64,000 nt of DNA from Cristatella mucedo. Taxonomy: Eukaryota > Bryozoa > Phylactolaemata > Cristatellidae. The notes beneath the pieces were generated by a model. It was not told the origin of the DNA. It saw nothing but the letters and a program-made list of their open reading frames with translations, and searched no databases. Shown piece by piece: positions 22,216-60,421 of this stretch; the first letter of the stretch is position 1, and each line of letters starts with the position of its first letter. The stretch spans positions 98,018 to 162,017 of the forward strand of contig WPIO01000265.1 in the NCBI GenBank assembly GCA_009760855.2. The letters are read 5' to 3'. Made by a program: the position numbers and the translations under genes.

Positions 22216-24589
22216 AAAGAAGGTATCATGTAGACCCACTAAAAAATAATATGGTAAGTACGTGCCCCTGAAAATTTCAAGGTCTTCCAGTGTCATAAAT
22301 GTCGACAAGTCATCAAAGGTCGTTACGTCGGTCGGGATTGAGTTCCAGGCTTTGGGATCATAGAAATTAATGCCAAGGTCTCCTTCGGTGGAAATGCTCC
22401 AAATGCTGTCGTAATCCGGTGTGTGGATTGTGTTGATTTGTCACAGAGTGGCTTTGGAATTGGATAAAGTCACAAACGTTTGACTACCGTAGGTGAGTTT
22501 TGTCATTTTGCACTCAATGGTAATTATAATTATAATAATAATGCACTTGATAAAGCGCCCTCAGAGAACTCAATCTCTTTCAGGCGCTTTACATTTGCTA
22601 TAAAGGGACACTTTTAAGAGATTTTCCCACGGGAATAAAAAGAAAAGTATTAAGGAACTGATGAAAGCGATCGATGCGAAAAAGAAAAGTCAGACTAATG
22701 ACTATTCCGTAATGTCAATTGGTAATGTTTGGTGTCAATGTCAAAATGGTAATGTCTATTGTAATGGTAATGTCGTAATGTCAAAATGGCAATGTCTATT
22801 GCCGACCTTCGCTCCTCCGTGTAGTCAGGAGAATGCTCCAACCTGAAGCCCTCTCACCAATCCACGTTTCTAGGCGAGCGAACGTAACACCCTCGATGGA
22901 GAGAGCCTAGTTGTATACGCCTTTACAAACCGACAGCCGTCTTCACAAAACTGTTCCCTTAAGACTCTCGTACAAACTAAATGCTAAATGCTTTATTTTA
23001 ATGCTAAAGTCTGCCCCACGATTTAATCTTTCAGATACATCTCTAGGATTGAGAATCACTAGGTAACAACATGCTGCAAGGCAATCTGCAGCCGACTTGG
23101 ATCAAACGCAGAAGACAGCAAAGTATGCCTAACAGTAACCTAATATGCAGAACATTCTCATAAGTTTAATCGGCAACAAACCACTTCACAGCTTACCACG
23201 GAATCTGAGGGCTTATCGCAAAGCTATGCACCGTCATTTGGATGAGGGCCGCCGGCCTAAAGATCGGTCGTTTATCGTCTGCTGGAGCAGAGGTGATGCG
23301 AGATCAGCCTAATTCCAAGCCAGTCAAACATCAGTGTATTTGAAGCGTAGCTCTCGAGCTCACAACCCAAAAATTATGCAGCGCGCAACGATCGATGACT
23401 GGGTTGTAGTTGTCGAGGCCCAGGAGCGCCGAGTGGTCCTGCTGACACATGACAGCGGTAATTAGCTAGGGGAGACTACTTTGCCCTGCTGACTTATGCC
23501 TTCCAGCAATCCCACCGGCAATTCGTAAAGCTAGGTTCACACGGTCGGTTTCATCTCAGCTCTGCATATATCCTGCTTTGGTCATTTCTCTTTTCGGAAT
23601 TCTACACGTTCAGTTTGTCATCTGTACTGCTTCCTGCCTCGAAGCTTCAACCGAAGAGTGCCTGCGGGAATTTTCGGGTAATGTAGTGGTAGCACCGGCT
23701 GCAATGCATCCCCACCAGTGAACACCGGTAGGAGTTTTCTGCAGTTTCTCTGGTTGGCTTGAACCTTCGAAGAAGATGCGAAAAAGCTTAGAATCGATAT
23801 TAGCTAAAAAGTGAGTGTCAGCTGTCAAGCTCACCATTACTAATAGCAGAGCGCTACAACGTGTAATAACTTCTGCGTCATTTGATATGGATAATGTGCA
23901 TAGGAGCCGAGACATCTGCTGATTTTCGCGCCGTCTTTAGTGAGGGCGAGTTCGGAATACGTATTCGAGGCCTCTGCGGACGTGTAGATTTGTGCCGGAC
24001 TGCCCCGCCGGACGTGAGTAGTTGCAGAGCGCTTCGTCCTGCTCGCTCTATGCTCACGTTGAAGAGAGGGAATCTCCGAGCTCGGCTGGGTCACGAGAGC
24101 TAGTGCATGCTCCAAGCGCTTTTAGTGCGACCGAATATGACCGAAATGCACAACTCGCTGCTCGGCCGGCGCGGCGTCTAGCGAAAGGAGTGAGACATTT
24201 GTGCGAGCCGCGATGCTACCTTACACCCGCTGACGTGTATTCGCGATAGCTATGCCCACAATTGTTGGCCAATAGCCCAGTGTTCTCCACGCCCCTAGCC
24301 ACCACTGAATGTTGGATTGTGATGCTGGAGCGCTCGACTTGGGTCGAGGAGAAATGCAACGGTGAAGAAAGCTTTCTCACGAAGCTCGATGAATATGAAA
24401 CACTTACCTTGCACGATTCTTTCCTAGTCGCATTGAATAGACCGCACCAGGGCACCTCAATTGCTCCTGTGCATCTCACTGTCTTTGTGTTCAGTGGGAT
24501 ATTGGCCACCGAATGCATACCGAAAGCAGCTTAGGCTTTGAGTGTGGCATGCTACACTATCCAAGGTAGTCTTGAGGCTTTGTGGATTT

Positions 24590-26300
24590 CCAGATGAAGA
24601 CAAATAACGTCACAGGGGCATAGGTCGGCAACTGCCCGAAGTTTACATTCATCCCCTTTTGACCTTGCCATAAGCTGAGCTCTTTTGATACTACAAAGCT
24701 CTGGGTTTTTCAGTCGCTTCGTCTCTAGTTTTTTAATCGTTTTCTGCTATGATTATGCGTATCTTCTTTTCACTTCGCCCCATTTTTTCTCAATCTCTGA
24801 TGCAGAAACTCGGGCGTCCACAGAGGCAGGTAAAAGCCACAGCCCCGTGATCAATCGCGTGTAGATTTTGTTTATGAATGTCCAGCGCTTGCAGGAGGCA
24901 GGTGCAGCACGACTTTCGGCCATTCCTGTTCGCTGGTAACCCTGGCAGCTTTACAGTTCGCCAACTCACCTGGTCGCGGGAAGCTGGGAATCGCCGATTC
25001 GGTAGACGTGTAGTATATGGCCGTGGTGCAGAGACGTAAGCTGTTTGCCACCCATCGAAAATCGTTTTAAACTCCCAGTCCTGCTAAGTTCTAGCACATT
25101 TAGTATCGAGGCATGTCAATTAGCACACTGTCTCCCCTTTTTTTAACAAGCCACGGTGCTGTACCGTTGTAGTACTATAAATATGTCAGGTCGGATTCAA
25201 TGTACACTCGATGACTTGCCAATATTGAGGGTGACTCAAGTCCGAAAGCTGTTTTTTTTGTAACGCTCGCAGTAGTTTGGAAACTTTTTCTCGGATATGC
25301 AACTCACCCTATACTTTGGTATCTGACTTCACATCGACTATCCACACGTACAGCTCCAGTTCACTTGAATGGTCCATTCTCTAACGTGCCACGGGAGTTT
25401 AATGTCAGTATTATTGTTATTATAGTCATGCGGCCGCAATACCAGGAGGCTCCTACTCAGTTGACTGCTCGGATATTCGATCGCTATACGACCAAGCTGC
25501 TAACACTCACTCACTCACCACCAATTATAATGGCAAAACAGTGATGCGAAGGTATATTGACATAGCTGCTATTACGCCTACAATGCTGCACCGGAGCTTG
25601 CGAGCCGGCACAAGGATTCAGCAGCAATACCCAACATGTAACACGCACATTCCACGCGGAGCCGTTATGCTCCCACATCTACACTGCGACTTCACGTGGC
25701 GCCGCAGTACGGAGCCGCTAGCCGCATGATGCCGCGAGGCTCTCGAAACAAGGTAGCGAGACATGGATGCATGGATGCTCGATAAGATAGAGACAATCAC
25801 TTCTTTAGACCACAGTGCATTGTCCGAAGTCGGGTGCAGTGCTCGCTCCGGCGAGAGGAACGGATGGGGGCAGCAGGAAGCAATCGAGAGCATCGATGAT
25901 GCGATGCTCCCTTTTTACATGCCAGTGACTGGAGCGACGGCTCCGCGTGCAGCTCTGCCAGAAAAGGGGCACTTCAAATGCACCCAATCCCACTGGGGCT
26001 CCCTGCACCCAGTTCAGGGCAAAGGCTGCCACTGAGCTGCGCGCAGGCATCGACTGAGGTGGCGAAAGCAAAAGGTGGCAGCAACAACTACGAGCAAGTC
26101 AGTCTCGACCGACGTTCGAGACGACGGAGCACTTCGACGGCACGATCCGTCACGTGATGTGCAGCGAAGCCACACGACGACAGATCCCCACGAAGCAGCG
26201 GCGGTGTCGGCTATGGCCGACGATGCACGATTGAGGCAGCCATCGTGCTCATGCTCCTGCTGCCGCCGCCGATCCATCGTCGCCAGCATTGCAGCAGCTC
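24590..26300. other. Unique DNA between unit B and the SCAMP stop codon
   Basis: It probably includes the SCAMP 3' UTR, with the ATTAAA on the minus strand at 25398-25403 as one candidate poly(A) signal. Nothing else was recognised. Confidence 0.45.
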
Positions 26301-26302
26301 GC

Positions 26303-53307
<27,005 letters not shown>

Positions 53308-54369
53308 TGTTAAGCCGCCGGCCGCGTAGGCAGCTAGAGCCTGATACGATCACTTCCGGCAAATAAACGGTGGCTACAAATGGCGGCCGCCTGGCTGCAG
53401 ATTTCACTGTTATATCCGGTTGGCGAATTCGACGATTAGATGCGTCGCTAATTGGTTCGAAATGGAGCGAAATGCCGCTGTTGTGTATCGATCATCGCCC
53501 TAGGGTATTTCGCCTAGTGACGCAACTGTCACGAGCTGCACGTACGCCTAGCGCGTCACTTCGTCTTGGTACCGGGGCGTAGCTGATTGGTGGTGTGGAG
53601 GTACCACGCCCACAACAGCCGGACGCGGAGGGTGGGTGCGGCTTCCTTCGTCTCATGCAGCTGGGACAAGCGAATGGATTGCAGCTGTAGGAAGCTAAAT
53701 GTGGGGCTAGTGACATTTTAATTAAATCTTTCTTTTGAAGTACTGCATTGAAGTAATTCAGATTATCGTCGTCGGCCAGAGGAAGCCCACATCCGCTGTA
53801 CCCAGATAGGCGAGGGATCCACCTACTGTACGTATCCATAAAACAGCAAGCATGCGCGTGCGTGAACGCGCAAGGTGAAACTCGGGAATGAAGATTTACA
53901 ATTGTATTCCTTCGAAAGTCTTCGTGCGGGTGCTCTTCCGCACGCGGCTACCTTCATGCAAGCGGAGGCTACCGTTTATTGACCAGAGCCAACTCGGTAC
54001 CGCTTGGCCGACTCGCTCATTCCGCTCGACCAATCGCAACGTAGCTAGCGTCTGCTCAGACCCGCGGCCGCTGACGGCAAGTCCGACGGCAACCCTAGGT
54101 CGCGACGCAAAGGCCTTGATCTCCGCTGTCTCTGGTTTAGCCCATATCTCTGGTTTAGCCCAACGGTAGGGTGCTCGCTCTTCAGGACCGAGGTTATACG
54201 GTCGAGTCTTGCAGTGGGCGATCCCATATTTGTCACTGCTAGTGGTTCTCATAGCCATAAAGGCTCTTCTGCCGCTAGGTAGATGAGGCTGTTAAACAGC
54301 TAACTTTTTGAAACGCTCGCAGATACTACCAAACTCCGCAGTTAGAAGTTCGCCGCAGTTAGCATCGTT

Positions 54370-54535
54370 TGATGGCACACTAGGTAAGGTGGTTGCTTTC
54401 ATGACCTCGGCCCGAGGTCGTGGGTTCGAATCCAACGGTGGTCGATCCTATATCGCCACTGCAAGCGGTGGTGATAGCTGTAAAGGCTCTTCCGTCACTA
54501 TACAAAAGAGGCCGTTTAATGATCTAGGATTTATT
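54370..54535 (+). mobile_element. SINE1, well preserved
   Basis: Contains GATGGCACACTAGGTAAGG and box B GGTTCGAATCC at 54423-54433. A second, more diverged copy lies just upstream at 54140-54305. Confidence 0.85.
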
Positions 54536-55099
54536 TGTTTATTTACGTCATTAAATGCTTTTAAGTGTGGGGTTCGCGGTACAGTAGCAGCCCGCTATTC
54601 CGGAGGAAGTCGCCAAAGGAGACGCAGGACTCAGTAATAGACTTACAGATTCTCCTCGTCTACGGTCAGCCATCTGGGAGGCCTGTAGCTCTCGCGTCAC
54701 ATCATGAGATTCACTGCGTGCCATGTCGTCAGTTTGATCTTCTGGCGTGCGATTGCTCACACATCTACACATACTTAAAATTAGGACTGCGACTTTCGCC
54801 TTACGCCACGTGTGTTCGACCTGCGCCGCTTTCCCATCAAGCAGTGCGTCGGCTTCAGGATCTTATCATTCGCCGCTACTTGCCACTCGCTTGCTCCAGC
54901 TGACCTTTCTGAAACATTTACTCTTACCGCAATTGTCATGGCGCTTGCTCACCAGGTCTTTTTAGCTGCACCGCAAACCGATCTAAAAAAATTGGAAGCC
55001 TAACCGCAACCATAAACCATCCGAGACCGTGCCCTCAACTTTGGTGCTGCCGACGCCTGGACTTCGCAACCAACTTCCGCCGACCGACAGCGGACAGCC

Positions 55100-55180
55100 T
55101 AAGACTTGCGACATGTAAAGCGCGTAGAAAGAGATTGAGTTCTCTGAGGGCGCTTTATCAAGTGCATTATTATTATTATT
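55100..55180 (+). mobile_element. L2-B tail, well preserved
   Basis: TGTAAAGCGCGTAGAAAGAG, then TTGAGTTCTCTGAGGGCGC, and a terminal (ATT)n. Confidence 0.7.
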
Positions 55181-55579
55181 ATGTAGATCGCAGCTTGTAA
55201 ACCACCTGGCCGTCCAGCTTCACGCTTACGTTTTCAGCATGTGTAACGTGACTAGAAAGAAATAAGGGAAAAAGTCTATATTAATAATTACTTATGGGGC
55301 AGCTTAGTTTACAAGTTTTCAGTTTAATTTTTAAGTTTTAACAGCGCTTCCGGAAGGTAAAGTCCTGAGCCGAACCGCACTGTGTGCTTCGTGAACTGCG
55401 TAAGTCAGTGCAGCGTTTTTGCAGCACACAATTTTATAATTTCCTTTCATGGAAATGAACATATATATTGTATTGCTTGCAATTATAATAGCATCATATT
55501 GTATTGTTTGCAATGAAAAAAATTACATATTTTCTGAGAGTTTAAAAAATTTACAATACAGTAGCGATATTATTGTTTC

Positions 55580-55855
55580 AAGACTCAACGACAACTACTC
55601 TCCTACTGCCGACTATGGCTCATCCTTTCCAGCGGTCCTGAGCTGTCACTGCCGTGCTACTCACTACCTCAACTGCTCTCCCGACTCTGCTATGCTTGCC
55701 ACTTTCTCTTTGTTGCGTGAGGTGAAGTCTGTGGCTATTGAATGCGTACAAAAAACCACCAAGGCTATGAGTGTGCTGAAAAAACTATCCAAGGTAACAC
55801 CCGCATAGCCTTTGTGGCTTTGTGGAGTTACAGGCAGAGATACGCCACATTAAAT
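55580..55855 (+). mobile_element. L2-A 3' end
   Basis: Plus-strand tail, well preserved: GACTATGGCTCATCCTTTCC through GTGGAGTTACAGGCAGAG to ACGCCACATTAAA. Confidence 0.75.
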
Positions 55856-55884
55856 AGCAAGACCCGGAACCTTATATCGATGCC

Positions 55885-56345
55885 TCGCGGGGGGGGGGGG
55901 CCCTACCGGTTTCGGTTCCACCTTTGCGCGAGAAAGGTGAACGCTCACACGTCGCTGCGACGCCTCTGTCAGCACCGTCGTGGCAAAAGTATCCGTCGGG
56001 GACAGACGCTGGACCGCGTTCGCACCTATGAAAGGTGGTCCGGACGGACGTCGCCGCTCGGACGTCGCCGCTCGCACTCGGCCAGCGCTTCCGCTCTCGT
56101 TTCGCGCCGTCCAGCAGGTCGCGGGCTCAAGTCAACGGATTCAGCAGACGATTCCTCGACTTCGCCAGCTGCCAGCTGCAAGGTAGCCGACGATGCCGAG
56201 GCTTTTTTTGCGCCAAGCGAATGCGATCTTCGCTTGACTCGGCAGAGGTTGACTTGCTAGCGCTGGAGACGGCCGCCGCTCTACAGCTCTCTCGGTCGAT
56301 ACAGCCCAGTCGATCGGTCAGTTTCGCATCAGATTGAACTCCTAC
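55885..56345 (+). other. CpG-rich block with open frames, unrecognised
   Basis: Starts at a G run (55889-55898). Frames at 55742-56260 and 56035-56337 stay open, the second ending SRSVSFASD. No domain or homologue was recognised and no clear splice sites or start context were found. It could be an exon, an island or chance. Confidence 0.3.
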
Positions 56346-56884
56346 ATACGACGCGCAGCCCGGACTGAGCTACGAGGGGATCAGACCTTGACCTTGCCGC
56401 GGGGAGCAAATCTCACGGAGGCTTGCGACAAAAACGGCTAGACCCCATTTCGCCACGCGTTTGCACTCGTGCACAAGTTTGATCGGCTTTCGGAAATCGG
56501 GCACTAACGTGTTGATGTGTTGTTGGGTTCCGTGTTACGAATGCCTCAGACAATGAATAGTGCGGCTACGGACACTTGGGATAGCAAAAAAAGATTCGTG
56601 TTACGAGCCCAGTTCGATGTATGACTAGGACCCAGCGGGCTCGTGGGATGTTCACAAGTATGCGGGCACAACGGGTCACACTGTCACAGGTTTCCAAAAA
56701 GAAGCAGCGCCGGAAGGCATAGCAGTTGATTACAATTTAGAGAGCGAAATTGAAACTCAAAGGTTTTAACATGGTTCCAACACAGGAAGTTACGCATGAG
56801 CTTAGAGTGAAACCTCCGCTACCTCCGTAATGAGTGAAGACAACTCTTGCTCTTGCTTTCTCACAGCGTGTGGAGAAGCCATTT

Positions 56885-57740
56885 AACTGTATATCTCGCG
56901 TTGCATCTGCTCGAAATCTAGGTGTCTTGTTTCATTGTGATTTTTTACAGAGAGATCGCATCAAATCGACATTCAAGTCTAGCTACTTTTAGTTACTTAA
57001 CATTGCTAAAATTCAGGCTTCCTTCGACAGGGATACGACATCTAATATGGTCTATGAGTTTGTGACATCCAGCCTCGACTTCTGTAACTCGCTGCTTGCT
57101 AGTCTACCAGCGGGAGCAATCATGCGCTCACAGCCGGTGCAAAACTTAGCCGGTTGGCTCGTTTATCGTGAGCGTCGTAGTTTCCCCTACTCGCCGACCT
57201 GCAACGACTTCCAATCAAGTAGCGTATAGACTTTAAAGCTCTGTCACTCACTTCTACGTCCGTTCATCCTCTGGCTCCAGGCTACCTATCAGATCTACTC
57301 CCGTATGAGGCTACGCATCATACCACCCATTTTTCTGAATAAAGGCATTTAACTGTACCTCATATGAGCCTAAAATCCTTTGGAGACCCTGCGTTCAGTT
57401 TTTATGCTCGCAAAGCCTGAAACTCACTACCAACTTTCGCCACGACATCACTTGAGTTGACTTTAAAAACAGCTAACAACGCACCTCTTTATCACAGCAT
57501 TCAGTTGGACTTTGGGATTCATCGTTTGTGTACTTATGCATGCTGACATTGCTCATGCTACCACTAACCGTAGTTACATCTCGACACTGCATATGTCGTC
57601 ACTAACCATGTTATGCTTGTTGGCATTGATCATGCTACCGCTAAACCTTTGATCGCACTTTTTTTACAGCAAATTTAAAGTGCCTAGCAAAGGATTAAGT
57701 TCCCTAAGAGTGAGCAAATACTGAGAAAATATGTTAAAAT
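56885..57740 (+). mobile_element. L2-B LINE 3' part: RT C-terminus and 3' UTR
   Basis: Encodes, with frameshifts, ARNLGVLF, then DFCNSLLASLPAG, YRIDFKALSLT and APGYLSDLL, the typical C-terminal run of L2/CR1 reverse transcriptases. From about 57530 comes the L2-B 3' UTR with CATGCTACCACTAACC-type repeats, ending in a degenerate L2-B tail. Confidence 0.82.
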
Positions 57741-57884
57741 TATTATTAAAATTATTATGAAACGTAGCTGATGGTTGCTTTTCTCTGCAATTTTTTAATG
57801 CGGGAGTGACTTTTGTAAAGAACAACAATTTTTCCTTCAATAAAAATATGAGAAGTATCGATTCAGGTTACGAACGACCCCGAT

Positions 57885-57975
57885 TACAAACATGATCGTG
57901 GAATGAATTACGTTCGTAGCCCACGACCCCACCCTACACGGTGGCACAATCAAGTCATTCTACCTCGCAGATATT
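57885..57975 (+). repeat. Repeat also present at 62968-63060
   Basis: GATTACAAACATGATCGTGG and ACGTTCGTAGCCCACGACCC correspond to similar blocks at the 5' side of the L2-C LINE, so this may be a stray LINE 5' fragment. Confidence 0.5.
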
Positions 57976-57979
57976 ACGA

Positions 57980-59450
57980 CCACGCATAGGGAAGTGAGAA
58001 CAAAGTCGACGCCCGGGCGCACGTCGCTTGCACGAGAGAAGCACCGACGTACATTAGGAGCTTAAAAGAGATTCCCGCAAGATATGTGAATACGCCTATC
58101 GTACAACTATTCCTGCCGCTGCAGACTCCTGCTATGACAGAAGGCCAAAAGAGAGTACTGTCATCACCATTTGTCTCTTGTCATCGTTTAGTAATGGACG
58201 CCACATACAGTCCCATCTTCGACTGACTTTCGCGTATACCATGCAGTGTCCCTAGGCGTGATCGCGCACGGACAGAACGCCTCCGCGTTCCCCACGTTCC
58301 TCTACACCCGCCGTCCTCTCTCTTATCTAGACCGAGTTTGCAAGTGCGGTGCTCTTCACAGATAATTGCACTTTTTCCATCTGCATTTGGTCCCGCTAAA
58401 AGTCTCTCGCAAAAGAGGCTCTATTTAGTGTCGTTTTTGAATTTATCATTCATTTATCATGTTTCTCCAGCTCACAGATCGCCGGAAAATCCCTTCAGCG
58501 GTCACCCACGAATCAGCGCCGGAAACGGATAGTCGCCCAAACACAGAGCCGGAACTGAAAAAATCTGTGCTTTGGACAAGCTTTCATCTGAGCCGCAGTG
58601 AAGTGCAATGATTCTAGAGTGAATTTAAAAGTGTGTCTCAAAAGCGCGACCCCGTATATTTACACTTGTCTCACGTATGCGAGCAGGAAACGCCAACCAC
58701 CCGAAAGTCAGACAACGAATGCTGATATCTTACCAACCGTATTGCGCGTCCTTATTTCAAGAGGATACTAAGTCCGCATATCCGACGAAGTATTTAGAAC
58801 CGCCGATCGATATGAGCTTTATTTCAAGACTAACTGAAAAAAAACGCAGTTGCGTAGCGTTTAGCCGAGTTGGTGGGCCGGTCGCTGTGCTTGTTTAAGG
58901 GCTCGGGCGAGCGGCAGCCGCGCGACGAATGAAAAAGTTGAGCATTTAATGGCGATGCCCCTCTCAAACGCGCGGTAGTAGCGACGATGGCTGCAATAAT
59001 ACGCTGGCGAGGCAGATAGCTCGCGAGCGTACTATAGGCGATCGAAGCCGTCGCGTGTGCTGCTCCGGAGCACGCGGTGATAAGAGAGAAAGAGATGGTA
59101 CAGCGTTCGTACAGGCTTACGCAAAAGCGGCAAGTGAATTGAGCGGCAAGGATAGGTCACGCGCCGGCAAGGATAGGTCACGCGCCGGCAAGGATAGGTC
59201 ACGCGCCGGCAAGGAGTGCGCCAGTTGGGCTGGTGGAGCGTCGGCTGGGGGCGGAACCGCATGGCGGTGACAACCCCCTCGCGCTTGGCATAACGCGTTG
59301 ATTTCAAGCAGAACTGCACCGTCTGCGCCCAGATATGAATAAATGGTAATGTCATGTGCTATTACGAGCTAAAATGCATGCAAAATAAATACAAGGACTT
59401 TTTGCGAACAGAAACTGCGAGTAAACGTGGCCCAGGTTCGGCCTTGGGGT
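57980..59450. other. Intergenic stretch with a 21-bp minisatellite
   Basis: No gene or transposon was recognised, apart from the tandem repeat at 59142-59213. Confidence 0.5.
59142..59213. repeat. 21-bp tandem repeat, about 3.4 copies
   Basis: The unit CGGCAAGGATAGGTCACGCGC is repeated exactly three times plus nine bases. In one plus frame it would read as AGKDRSR repeats, but no gene context supports coding. Confidence 0.9.
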
Positions 59451-59477
59451 TAATTAAAATGATTTCGACAAACGACC

Positions 59478-59885
59478 AAGGGGTCGCGGCTAATTCGTAC
59501 GTTGACCGAGGTCGTGGGCTGCGCCTGCGGCAAGCGCCTGGATAAAAATTAAGCGCTCTCAGGAAGCTATACGAATAAAATACCTTTTTTTTTAAACAGT
59601 TCCGTCTGACCTTCGCCTCATTCCGAGCTCAGTCAACCAGGCTGGTACCGAAATCTGACGCATTGCGAAATGAGCTTCGTCGCATGCCTGAAATTACTCC
59701 TCGATATAATTTTTTAAGATTCTCGAGTTCTCTTCTTCTTCTCGAGTTCACTTCGGTTATCACGGAAGCCGTAGCTGCTGCAGATTTCCTTGAGCCCAAG
59801 TGGGTCGTTGTTTTTTTTACTGTGCTTTTCGTGCTTACTTGGGTGAAATGCAGGGGGCGGGCCTGAGCGTTTCCTGATTAGCTTT
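59478..59885 (+). repeat. Unclassified repeat R1, copy 1
   Basis: SINE2 followed by about 290 bases shared with copy 2 at 63065-63620, roughly 80% identical. Shared blocks include GAAATGAGCTTCGTCGCATG and CAGATTTCCTTGAGCCC. A short frame with EAVAAADFLEP is mirrored as EAVAASDFLEP in the other copy. The family is not recognised. Confidence 0.6.
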
Positions 59886-60049
59886 TTATGAGCTATATCG
59901 AACGACCTATTAATATTAATATTATTAAACATTGATATTTTCAACAGAAATACGATGGCTGGACAAACAACTATGCATTGCACTTGTTTTATGTTGTTCA
60001 CTGCTAGCTACCAGATGTGCACCACATTCGCGACGTGCCCCAATTCTGC

Positions 60050-60315
60050 ACTGGTATGACATCTTGAGTTGACATTTAAAAAAAGCTTATAAAAACCTTC
60101 CTTATCGCAGCATTTATAGCGGTCCTTGCGATTCATTCTTTGCGTGCTTATGCGTGCTGACACTATTGCATGCTGCCACTACCCGTATTTACATCTTGAC
60201 ACCGTGCATGTAGTCTCTAACCATGTTATGCTTGTTGACATTGAGCATCTTACCACTAACCGTTTGATCACGCTTCCTTATTAGCAAATGTAAAATGCCT
60301 AGCAAGAGATAAAGT
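60050..60315 (+). mobile_element. L2-B 3' end
   Basis: Starts in the end of the LINE ORF (TTGACATTTAAAAAAAGC), runs through the UTR repeats and ends near GCCTAGCAAGAGATAAAG, next to the (TA)n that truncates L2-C. Confidence 0.7.
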
Positions 60316-60366
60316 TTTTTTTTATAAGATTAAGAGATTAAGATAAGAGATAAGTTTCTCTAAGAG

Positions 60367-60369
<3 letters not shown>

Positions 60370-60418
<49 letters not shown>
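60370..60418. repeat. (TA)n microsatellite at the L2-C truncation point
   Basis: A pure TA tract that marks the junction between an L2-B tail and the broken 3' side of L2-C. Confidence 0.95.

Positions 60419-60419
<1 letters not shown>

Positions 60420-60421
<2 letters not shown>

Larger units (their letters stand above)
14730..24585 (+). repeat. Segmental duplication, unit B
   Basis: Partner of unit A. Relative to A it lacks one zinc-finger repeat copy, about 107 bases near 3911-4018 and about 330 bases near 6208-6545. It has gained a SINE1 (19742-19900) and the Ty3/Gypsy remnant (about 19905-21556). The offset to A falls from about 14.6 kb to 12.5 kb along the unit because of these indels. 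Confidence 0.9.
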
